The position numbers were made by a program, and so were the translations under genes. 36,899 bases of DNA from an uncultured Porphyromonadaceae bacterium (GTDB lineage Bacteria; Bacteroidota; Bacteroidia; Bacteroidales; Muribaculaceae): positions 1-36,899 of the forward strand of contig CAMWUZ010000002.1 of assembly GCA_947177595.1 (NCBI GenBank). Reading direction: 5' to 3'. How positions within the stretch are numbered: the first letter of the stretch is position 1; the number at the start of each line of letters is the position of its first letter. A model generated the notes under the pieces. It saw nothing but the letters and a program-made list of their open reading frames with translations. It was not told the DNA's origin and ran no database searches. Of the stretch, positions 1 through 8,299 are shown piece after piece.

Positions 1-2
1 TA

Positions 3-587
3 GCATTCATCGTTATCGCGCTCGGCTGCATAGGTAGCGCAAGCGCACAGTCATTCAACCTGAAGGATATGCTCGGAGGGCTTATCTCAAGTGACAAAAT
101 CACAGTAAAGAGCATGGTAGGAACATGGAACTACTCCGCCCCCGCCGTAACATTCAAAAGCAGCAACCTGCTCAAGAAGGCTGGTGGAGCAGCAGCTTCA
201 TCAGCTGTCGAGTCGAAACTTTCACCCTACTATCAGAAAGCGGGACTCACCAAAGTGGTACTGACTGTTGCAGAAGACAGCACTTTCACCATGAGCATGG
301 GCAAGACAACCCTAAAAGGCACCATCACCACCCTTTCAGGCTCTGACTCACAGGCAAACTTTGTGTTTAACTTCAAAGTCGGCGGTAAGCTACCTATCGG
401 CAAAATGAACACCTATGTAACAAAAGTAGGATCCAACAACCTGAGTGTCACTTTTGATGTATCAAAATTGGTGTCAATCGTAGAAAAAGCCGGCTCGATT
501 ACCGGCAGCAGTACTATAAGCGGCATTACAAAGGTGCTTCAGGGCTATGACGGAGTATGCGCCGGATTCAAACTGACCAAGAAGTAA
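3..587 (+). CDS. DUF4923-like (lipocalin-like) secreted protein, 5' partial
   Basis: The reading frame of the 69..587 ORF continues open to the window edge. It adds a signal-peptide-like end (AFIVIALGCIGSASAQSFNLKDML...), so the listed ATG at 69 is probably internal. The body (MVGTWNYSAPAVTFKSSNLLKKAGG...) resembles DUF4923 proteins. Confidence 0.7.
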   Translation, partial: AFIVIALGCIGSASAQSFNLKDMLGGLISSDKITVKSMVGTWNYSAPAVTFKSSNLLKKAGGAAASSAVESKLSPYYQKAGLTKVVLTVAEDSTFTMSMGKTTLKGTITTLSGSDSQANFVFNFKVGGKLPIGKMNTYVTKVGSNNLSVTFDVSKLVSIVEKAGSITGSSTISGITKVLQGYDGVCAGFKLTKK

Positions 588-602
588 ATAACGCAGCGTA
601 AA

Positions 603-1403
603 ATGCTCACTGCATCAATTGTCACCTTCCACACTCCGGATCAAGAGCTGAAAGAGTGCCTGGAAGCGTTGCAAAACAGTTGCGTTGATAAAATAATAGT
701 AATAGACAATGCCTCGGAAGATAGAATCCGGGGTATTGCCGCTTTTTTTTACAAGGTAGAATATCTCTCTTCTACAAACGTAGGCTACGGAACTTCCCAC
801 AACAAAGGAATCAAACGAGGAGAAGAGCTCGGAGCGGAATATCATCTCGTGCTCAACACCGATACGGCTTTTAAGAGCGAAGATATTGCCGAGTTGCTCA
901 GGCATATTGAAGCCGCAGATGATATTGCCCTTATCCATCCGAGAGTTGTGGATAAAAACGGGGATGACTTGTACACCAGCCGTATGCTTCCTTCTCCGTT
1001 TGATCTGTTTATCCGCCGGTTTCTCCCACGCTCATTTTTCAAAAAACGCCGGGCTCGCTATCTGCTCAAACACCTTGATCACGATATGCCACATGACCTA
1101 CCTTATCATCAGGGGAGTTTTCTTTTGATGCGCATATCGGCACTGAAAGATTCAGGGACATTTGACGAGCGTTTTTTCATGTACCCCGAAGACATAGACC
1201 TCTGCCGACGCCTGCACGCCAAATACCGCACACTATACGTGCCGACTCCCAGAATCATCCATAACCACAGAGCGGAATCATATAAGTCACTGAATATGCT
1301 TGCCATACACACTATCAACATCGTCCGCTACTTCAACAAATGGGGTTGGTGGAATGATCCCGGCAGAAAAGCCATTAATCAGCGATTACTGCCAAATAAA
1401 TAA
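603..1403 (+). CDS. Glycosyltransferase family 2 (WbbL/rhamnosyltransferase-like)
   Basis: N-terminal TASIVTFHTPDQEL...IIVIDNASED, LNTDTAF (DxD-like) and a YPEDIDLCRR motif typical of GT2. Confidence 0.88.
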   Translation: MLTASIVTFHTPDQELKECLEALQNSCVDKIIVIDNASEDRIRGIAAFFYKVEYLSSTNVGYGTSHNKGIKRGEELGAEYHLVLNTDTAFKSEDIAELLRHIEAADDIALIHPRVVDKNGDDLYTSRMLPSPFDLFIRRFLPRSFFKKRRARYLLKHLDHDMPHDLPYHQGSFLLMRISALKDSGTFDERFFMYPEDIDLCRRLHAKYRTLYVPTPRIIHNHRAESYKSLNMLAIHTINIVRYFNKWGWWNDPGRKAINQRLLPNK

Positions 1404-1437
1404 GGTGTGCCGTTTTCTCGACACACCTTATTTATTA
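1401..1437 (+). terminator. Intrinsic terminator after the GT2 gene
   Basis: Inverted repeat TAAGGTGTG...CACACCTTA (1401-1409/1422-1430) followed by TTTATTATAT. Confidence 0.65.
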
Positions 1438-1455
1438 TATTATATGCGTTATCTG

Positions 1456-2541
1456 TCAAAGATATTTAGCTACTGTCGTACCGATCTGCGCCGGGTCAGC
1501 TATACGGTCAACGAGCTCACCATTTACAATAATGTAAGTGGTTGGAAGAATCTGCACGTTATAGTTGCTGAGTGTGGCAACACCGTCTGCCGGAGAATTA
1601 TATACGGTTACCCAAGGAAGATTCTTAGCGCTCTGTTTCCACTGATATTCATCCTCATCAAGCGCCACCTGATAGATTTCAAGTCCGGATTTCGAATACT
1701 TGTCATAAACCTGATTGAGTACAATATTGTAAGCGGGTGAAGCCTCAGCGCCATAAACTGTAAAACTCAGCACTACCACCTTATTGTCTTCCGCAACTTT
1801 GTTAAGGCTGTGCTTCACTCCTTTATTATCATAAAGGTCAATATCGAAGAGACTCACCTCCGGAGCTTCGATAGTAGCGATTGTACCATTGGCAGTGCGT
1901 CGGTTGCTGAGGAAAAGCTTACGAAGATACTCGGTGCGCGGGTCATTCGGACGATACTGGTCAAAAGCATTTGCAACAGCACCGATAATTCTGTTATCCA
2001 CTTTGTTTTCAGGATTGTATAGCGACACACCGCCTACCTTCTTATTGATTATATAGTATGACACTATACCGGCAGGGTCACCGAGCATCATTCCGCCAAG
2101 TTCACGCTTCAGAAGTGTATCACTCTGAATACCGCTTAGTCCGTTTTTCGCAATCGCCTCACGCACGCGCGTATCTACATGCATGAGCATCTCCGCGCTC
2201 TCGCTGCCGGTAAGTGTATATTCGGTATCAAACGCACTCGCTTTGGAAAGCACTGTCACACTTTCGATACTGTCGATAGGGAAATATAGCGATTTATCAC
2301 CGAGACGCAGACGATAGATATCCGGATATCCTGCCGCTTCATGACTGAACTTGAAGTCACCGGCTCCTGCAAGTTTCACAGAATCGATAGGAAACCAGCG
2401 ACCGTTTGACGAAGCCTCGAGCACCATTGTCTGACCGTCAGCACCTTCAATCTGTCCGCTCACCTTCCATTCATTGCTTCCGCTACAACCGGCAAAAGCC
2501 AATACAGCTGCCGAGCAAAGGCATTTTATTGTAGTCTTCAT
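1456..2541 (-). CDS. DUF4369-type lipoprotein with a C-terminal thioredoxin-like fold lacking CxxC
   Basis: Lipobox LAFAGCSG; N-terminal WKVSGQIEGADGQTMVLEAS typical of DUF4369; C-terminal VVVLSFTVYGAEASPAYNIVLNQVYDKYSKSGLEIYQVALDED is TlpA-like but has no cysteines at the active site. Confidence 0.8.
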   Translation of the reverse strand: MKTTIKCLCSAAVLAFAGCSGSNEWKVSGQIEGADGQTMVLEASSNGRWFPIDSVKLAGAGDFKFSHEAAGYPDIYRLRLGDKSLYFPIDSIESVTVLSKASAFDTEYTLTGSESAEMLMHVDTRVREAIAKNGLSGIQSDTLLKRELGGMMLGDPAGIVSYYIINKKVGGVSLYNPENKVDNRIIGAVANAFDQYRPNDPRTEYLRKLFLSNRRTANGTIATIEAPEVSLFDIDLYDNKGVKHSLNKVAEDNKVVVLSFTVYGAEASPAYNIVLNQVYDKYSKSGLEIYQVALDEDEYQWKQSAKNLPWVTVYNSPADGVATLSNYNVQILPTTYIIVNGELVDRIADPAQIGTTVAKYL

Positions 2542-2627
2542 AAAAATACGTTATTGTGGTTTTAGCCCACAAAAATACTATTTTTTTTTATCTTTGCCTC
2601 CACAATCACACATATATGACATAAATC

Positions 2628-4274
2628 ATGAAATCATCCTTTATTTGTCTCCTCGGAGCTATAGCGCTAATTATCCTGACCTCCGCCGCTCCGCGCACAG
2701 TCAAAGCTCCTGAATTCGAATCAGGGCAACTCACTTTCCACATTGCAGCGGTGTATCTCTCAGATACCGCCACAAGGATTGACGCGGATATATATGCCCG
2801 TCCGGGCAAATGGGAAGTTGCCGATACTTCTCTCCGTCTTATCAGTCAGATAACTGACAATGAATATCCCGTTCTACGCATTGAAAGAATGGAGTTTGAA
2901 AGCAAAGTATTTGGCGAAGGCAAAAACCAGATTACAGTACCTGGCTATGTGTGCGATGACTCCGCTCATATCCGCGCGACTTTTGTGTTTGACCGTCTCG
3001 CTCCCTCCGACAGCATATTTGATTTCATCGGCAGATTCGGTGTTTGGAATACCCGCGGTATAAATCTGAACTACCGTCCGAACGGAATCCAGACTCACCT
3101 GACCGGTGTAATAAACGGTCGACCCGATGCAAGTTGGATTGCCTTATTGCCATTTGACAAGGATGCCAGAGTGACAAAATCCATTTTGATTCCGGTCAAC
3201 AACGGCAAATTTGAGTATGATTTATGCACTCCCGACACCGTTCCTTATGAAATTATGGTTGTGATAGAGCGGCTTGCCACAGGAGCCTGGTACAATCACC
3301 ACTTTATTGCCGAGGGCGACACTGTGAAATTTGATTTCAGCGATGAGGAGAGCTACAGCTGGAACAATACGACTGGAGGACCGGCCACTCAAAAACTACT
3401 TGGTCATTACTCTAAATGGCAAAACATTTTGGATGGGAGCGGAGTTCTCAAGGAACAAAAAAGTTTGATGGACTCTAAGCAGTTCTATTCAGAGAAAGCG
3501 TATGAAATCTTCGCCAAACTAAATGACCAGAACACACCTCAGGAGGAAAGGGATGCCCTGAGGATAAATCTGGGAAAAATGCACGAAACAAGCGATGATC
3601 TATCTCCTGCGGCAAAAGTTAATGTCGCCAAAATTGATTCTGTAAATGCCCTCATTAAAAAAGAGCGAATGAAGTTTATTGAAGAGGATGCGTCCATTGC
3701 TGGACTATCCTTGATCTATGACAACATGATCGAGGGAACCAATCTTGACGAAGCACTTGATATCTTCAAACGTGTTTACGCAACCCGCTACCAGAACAAT
3801 CCCCTTGGAATAGAAATCCTACAATACATAGCCAATGAAAAGGCTGAGGTCGGTGCAAATTATCCTGATTTCACCGCTCCGGACCTTCAGGGAAATATGC
3901 ATACCCTCTCTGACCTCATTAAAGGTAAATATGCCATTATCGACCTGTGGGCGTCATGGTGCAGCTCATGCCGCAAACACTCGGCAGAACTGATTCCCAT
4001 ATATAACAAGTGGAAAGACCAAGGATTTACCGTGGTTGGAATTGCACGGGAAAGCCAGGATACAAAAGCAATGGAATACTCTATAAAATCAGATGGATAT
4101 CCGTGGCTCAATCTTGTCGAGCTCAATGATGCCGGTAACATTTGGCTAAAATATGGTGCTCCAAATGCCGGAGGCAAAATTTTGCTTGTGGCTCCCGATG
4201 GTAAGATTTTAGCCGTTGAGCCGAAAGCTGCGGAAGTTGATGCGCTTCTCACCAAACTTATCGGCGAAAAATAA
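2628..4274 (+). CDS. TlpA-family thioredoxin-like protein (CSSC active site), paralogue 1
   Basis: Signal peptide; C-terminal YPDFTAPDLQGNMHTLSDLIKGKYAIIDLWASWCSSCRKHSAELIPIYNKWKDQGFTVVGIARE; long N-terminal Bacteroidetes-type domain. Confidence 0.9.
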   Translation: MKSSFICLLGAIALIILTSAAPRTVKAPEFESGQLTFHIAAVYLSDTATRIDADIYARPGKWEVADTSLRLISQITDNEYPVLRIERMEFESKVFGEGKNQITVPGYVCDDSAHIRATFVFDRLAPSDSIFDFIGRFGVWNTRGINLNYRPNGIQTHLTGVINGRPDASWIALLPFDKDARVTKSILIPVNNGKFEYDLCTPDTVPYEIMVVIERLATGAWYNHHFIAEGDTVKFDFSDEESYSWNNTTGGPATQKLLGHYSKWQNILDGSGVLKEQKSLMDSKQFYSEKAYEIFAKLNDQNTPQEERDALRINLGKMHETSDDLSPAAKVNVAKIDSVNALIKKERMKFIEEDASIAGLSLIYDNMIEGTNLDEALDIFKRVYATRYQNNPLGIEILQYIANEKAEVGANYPDFTAPDLQGNMHTLSDLIKGKYAIIDLWASWCSSCRKHSAELIPIYNKWKDQGFTVVGIARESQDTKAMEYSIKSDGYPWLNLVELNDAGNIWLKYGAPNAGGKILLVAPDGKILAVEPKAAEVDALLTKLIGEK

Positions 4275-4351
4275 GTTAATGCTTTTTGTAACCTATTCAT
4301 GCTTTAATGTATCTAACAGATAGACACTAATAAATCTAAAGACACCTTGTT

Positions 4352-5959
4352 ATGAAACGTTTATCATTCTTTGCATTGGGAGCCGTGACATTGCTCACTC
4401 TCTCTTCTGCCGCTCCACGCACAGTTGTGGCACCCGAATTCGAATCAGGCTACATGAATTTTCGCATAGCGGCAGTCCATCTATCTGACACCGCCACAAG
4501 AATCAATGCCGATATTTACACCCGCCCGAAATATTGGGTTACTGTTGACACGAACATTTATCTTGCAAGCAGAATTACCGATAATGAATATCCCGTGCGC
4601 CGCATTGAAGGCATGCCGATTAGAGAGAAAGTTTATGGTGGGGATTCCGCGCATATCCGGGCAACATTCGTCTTTGACCCGCTTGCTCCTTCCGACACCG
4701 TTTTTGACTTCATTGAAAGAGGCGGCGCGTGGAACGTGCGCGGTATTGATCTGAACTACAAGCCGACGGGGATGAAAACTCACCTGAGCGGAATTATCAA
4801 CGATCGTCCCACTGCAAGCTGGTTGCTTATGATTCCTTACGGCAAGGACACCCGTGTGAACAAAACAGTCATCATACCGGTGGAAAACGGGAAGTTTGAA
4901 TATGATTTATATACCACCGATACTGTTCCCTATGAATTGATTACCGGCATTGAAATGTTGAGCGGAAGTTGGATGAATCACCCGTTCTTTGCCGAGGGAG
5001 AGCAGGTAAAATTCGATTTTTCAGAAAGCTCAGCCCACATGTGGGATAATACTCAAGGTGGCAAAAACACCAACAAACTACTTGACTTTTACAAAAACAG
5101 CCAAACGAACTGGGACAATAGCGGATTATCTCAGGAGCGAGATAGACTTGACAGCCTTAAACTGTATTACACTCCTGAAATGTATAACATTACCTCCAGA
5201 CTCAAAGAGGCTTCTACTCCAGAGCTCAGAGACTCTCTATTTAATATGTTCAAGGAACTGAGAAATCTGGACAAAGAATATTCTCCCGCAGGAAAAGAGA
5301 TTAACGCCCGTATTGATTCTCTTTTTCGTGTATCAGATGAGGAGAAACTGGCATTTATTGAAAATGACGCTTCACTTGTAGGTCTTACACTTATTTATGT
5401 GGATATGACTTTCAACAATAAGGATTTTGAACGTGAGCTGGATATCTATAATCGTGTGTATGCCGACCGCTATCCCAATCATCCCCTCTCCACAGAAATC
5501 AAGCTGCATCTTGCTGATGAAAAGGCGGAGGTTGGCAAACATTATCCTGACTTCACAGCGCCTGACCTTAAAGGAAATATGCACACTTTGTCAGACCTGA
5601 TAAACGGCAAATATGCAGTTATTGACCTATGGGCGTCATGGTGCGGTCCCTGCCGCCGACACTCCATGGAGCTGATTCCGGTATATGAGAAATGGAAAGA
5701 CAAAGGGTTTACCATCGTAGGTATTGCCCGTGAGAACGGTGACACTCAGGCAATGGAAAGCTGCATAAAGACAGACGGATATCCGTGGCTCAACCTGGTG
5801 GAACTTAACGATGCATCAAACATCTGGAATAAATATAAAGTGGCAAATGCCGGAGGTAAGATTGTTTTAGTAGCACCCTCAGGAACTGTTATTGCAATCA
5901 ATCCGTCGGCGGACGAAGTTGACGCGCAACTCACCAGATTACTTGGGAACGAAAAATAA
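4352..5959 (+). CDS. TlpA-family thioredoxin-like protein (CGPC active site), paralogue 2
   Basis: Collinear with the preceding ORF over its whole length; WASWCGPCRRHSMELIPVYEKWKDKGFTIVGIAREN. Confidence 0.91.
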   Translation: MKRLSFFALGAVTLLTLSSAAPRTVVAPEFESGYMNFRIAAVHLSDTATRINADIYTRPKYWVTVDTNIYLASRITDNEYPVRRIEGMPIREKVYGGDSAHIRATFVFDPLAPSDTVFDFIERGGAWNVRGIDLNYKPTGMKTHLSGIINDRPTASWLLMIPYGKDTRVNKTVIIPVENGKFEYDLYTTDTVPYELITGIEMLSGSWMNHPFFAEGEQVKFDFSESSAHMWDNTQGGKNTNKLLDFYKNSQTNWDNSGLSQERDRLDSLKLYYTPEMYNITSRLKEASTPELRDSLFNMFKELRNLDKEYSPAGKEINARIDSLFRVSDEEKLAFIENDASLVGLTLIYVDMTFNNKDFERELDIYNRVYADRYPNHPLSTEIKLHLADEKAEVGKHYPDFTAPDLKGNMHTLSDLINGKYAVIDLWASWCGPCRRHSMELIPVYEKWKDKGFTIVGIARENGDTQAMESCIKTDGYPWLNLVELNDASNIWNKYKVANAGGKIVLVAPSGTVIAINPSADEVDAQLTRLLGNEK

Positions 5960-6020
5960 TTTTTACTGTAACAGATAGCTGAAGGTATGTATCCTTAATA
6001 TATAGGAAATAACTAAGCTG

Positions 6021-6509
6021 ATGCTGACCGAAGAGTTCAAAAAGATGGTACTGCCGTATCACAAGGATATGTATCGCGCCGCCTATTCCATATTAGGCGG
6101 TTGCGATGCTGCAGGTGATGCCGTACAGGACGCAATGCTTAATCTTTGGTCAAGCAGAAATAATCTCCGGAACGTGGCAGACATGAAATCCTATTGTATG
6201 AGTGCTGTCCGAAACACTTGCATCAAAGTGCTCCGCCGTAATAAAAATATGACATCTCAACCCGATACTCCGGAAATAACTTCAGATGAAGATATCCACA
6301 ATGCTGTGGAACTGAAGGATTCGATGGAATTTATAGATACTGCCATCAGAAGGCTACCTGTTGACCAACGTTATGTTCTCCGTCTCAGTGCTTATGGAGG
6401 CTTCTCTAATGAAGAAATTGCCGATCTGCTGGGTATTTCAAACGGTAATGTAAGAATCCTGCTTTGTAGAGCGCGTAAAAGATTAAAGGACATATTAGGA
6501 TATGAGTGA
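6021..6509 (+). CDS. ECF-type RNA polymerase sigma-70 factor
   Basis: Region 2 (AGDAVQDAMLNLWSSRNNLRNVADMKSYCMSAVRNTCIKVLRR) and region 4 (LPVDQRYVLRLSAYGGFSNEEIADLLGISNGNVRILLCRARKRLKDIL). Confidence 0.92.
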   Translation: MLTEEFKKMVLPYHKDMYRAAYSILGGCDAAGDAVQDAMLNLWSSRNNLRNVADMKSYCMSAVRNTCIKVLRRNKNMTSQPDTPEITSDEDIHNAVELKDSMEFIDTAIRRLPVDQRYVLRLSAYGGFSNEEIADLLGISNGNVRILLCRARKRLKDILGYE

Positions 6510-6972
6510 ATACGATATAAATAAACTACTTGAAAGATACTATTCAGGAATAATTACCCCGAAAGAGTATCAGGAATTGCTGTCGGCAATGGATTCGGCT
6601 CAGGTTCTCCTGCCGGATCTTGAAGTTGAACGCAAGATATTCATGGCTATCCATAAATGTGATATTTCCGTCCCTGAAAATCTTGAACACCGACTCAGCA
6701 AAGCTATAGACCGTAGAAACAGACGGTTCCACAACACAATAAAAGCTTTTGTGGCTTCCGCCGCTGTTGCAACAGGAATAATTTTCATTACCTTTGCCGG
6801 ATACTTCACACCATCTCAACCTGATACGGGGATCAGCGACGAAGAACTATGGAGAAGAGCGGAAAATGTTGACGCCGCCTTACGCTCGGCGCTATCCGGA
6901 CTGAGCGAGGGTCAGAACGCCGGCATTGAATGCGTGGAGGAAATCAAAATAACGCAGAATCTAAATATATGA
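6502..6972 (+). CDS. Single-TM protein, putative anti-sigma factor
   Basis: Overlaps the sigma gene by 8 nt; N-terminal LLERYYSGIITPKEYQELLSAM resembles the start of Bacteroidetes anti-sigma proteins; one TM helix (FVASAAVATGIIFITFAGYF). Confidence 0.65.
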   Translation: MSEYDINKLLERYYSGIITPKEYQELLSAMDSAQVLLPDLEVERKIFMAIHKCDISVPENLEHRLSKAIDRRNRRFHNTIKAFVASAAVATGIIFITFAGYFTPSQPDTGISDEELWRRAENVDAALRSALSGLSEGQNAGIECVEEIKITQNLNI

Positions 6973-7469
6973 CCGCTATGAGAAGACTGATAGTTTTATT
7001 TACCATTGCATTTTTTATTGGCACAGCATTGACCGCCAATGCTTTGACAAGAGCTGAAATAATAAGACTACTCGCTCAAGAGAAATCATTCAATGTCACC
7101 TATATGACTAAAGCTATGCTCGACAAGGTTGCGGCAAGCAAAAAGGATTATCCGCTGGCGGTACTCGCCGACAATGCCGGGGTTAACTCAGTCAGGGTTT
7201 TTGAGTTTGGAGACCAGGTGGCTGTAGATTACGGAAAAGCTCTGCTGAACACATATATTTCAGGTGATAAGGAAGCTGACCTCATGTTATTGCAGCAGCA
7301 GGAGGGATATCGTTATGTGGCTATTTATGGATTACCCACTCAAGCCCATATTTATGGCACGGTATTAATATTTTCAGAATATTATAACTACAAAACCACT
7401 CTTATTATAATAAATGGCAGTATATCGGATGATACTGTAGGGAAACTCATAGAAGCCTTCGACAAATAA
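6969..7469 (+). CDS. DUF4252-like secreted protein
   Basis: The listed ORF begins at 6930, but an ATGA overlap at 6969-6972 supports a start at 6969 (or MRRLIVLF at 6978). Signal peptide, then ALTRAEIIRLLAQEKSFNVTYMTKAMLDKV..., and the position after ECF sigma/anti-sigma genes is typical of DUF4252. Confidence 0.68.
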   Translation: MTAMRRLIVLFTIAFFIGTALTANALTRAEIIRLLAQEKSFNVTYMTKAMLDKVAASKKDYPLAVLADNAGVNSVRVFEFGDQVAVDYGKALLNTYISGDKEADLMLLQQQEGYRYVAIYGLPTQAHIYGTVLIFSEYYNYKTTLIIINGSISDDTVGKLIEAFDK

Positions 7470-7574
7470 CGCCATAATCATGAAAATATTGAAGGGCTTC
7501 TGACCGAACTTATCAATCATTAGGCAAAAATTGCTACTTTTGCAGAGTGCCCCGGCATAAGGGGCATTTGTGCA

Positions 7575-8213
7575 ATGGAAACAACTTTTCTTTTTGTTAT
7601 CGAGATGATAGGCACGGTTGCCGCTGCCATAAGCGGTATCCGACTCGCTGCCACAAAACGCTTTGACTGGTTCGGAGCATACACTGTGGGACTTGTAACT
7701 GCCATCGGAGGCGGAACTCTCCGCGACCTGCTGATAGGCATTCCGGTTTTCTGGATGCAGAGCGGATGGTATGTGGGCATCACCGCATTTTCGCTTGTAA
7801 CCGTTATGTTATTCCGTAGTTTCCTTGTGAGCCGAGACAAAATTCTTTTCATTTTCGATAGCATCGGTCTTGCCCTCTTCTGCGTTATCGGCATCCAGAA
7901 AAGCCTTGCGGCTGGTTATCCTATGTGGGTGGCAACCGTTATGGGTATCATCACAGGCGCCTTTGGTGGTGTTATCCGTGACATCCTCATAAACGAGGAG
8001 CCTTTGGTTTTCAGAAAGGATATTTATGCAACCGCCTGTCTTGCAGGAGCATTGGTGTGGTGGATAATAGACATATGCGGTGGCACACCGTTTGCCCGGC
8101 AAATCAGTTGCGCCGCTATGGTGATTCTACTGCGTGTACTCGCCCTCAAATACAATTTGTCCCTCCCGGTCCTTGCCGTGGTGAGCATGAAAAAGGACAA
8201 ACAGAATGGTTGA
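7575..8213 (+). CDS. Trimeric intracellular cation channel (TRIC/UPF0126) family protein
   Basis: Multi-TM with duplicated motifs GLVTAIGGGTLRDLLIG and GIITGAFGGVIRDILINEEPLVFRKDIYA. Confidence 0.9.
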   Translation: METTFLFVIEMIGTVAAAISGIRLAATKRFDWFGAYTVGLVTAIGGGTLRDLLIGIPVFWMQSGWYVGITAFSLVTVMLFRSFLVSRDKILFIFDSIGLALFCVIGIQKSLAAGYPMWVATVMGIITGAFGGVIRDILINEEPLVFRKDIYATACLAGALVWWIIDICGGTPFARQISCAAMVILLRVLALKYNLSLPVLAVVSMKKDKQNG

Positions 8214-8299
8214 AAAGTGTAGTTTTTAGATGCTGAATTCGTTTTAAAAGTGTAATTTTGTAACATATAAGAATTCTTACTCGCTTTTAATCCACACTA

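Noticed and set aside
1300-1740. 146-aa ORF spanning the GT2 end and the DUF4369 gene
   Set aside because: Crosses a terminator hairpin and is antisense to a convincing lipoprotein gene.
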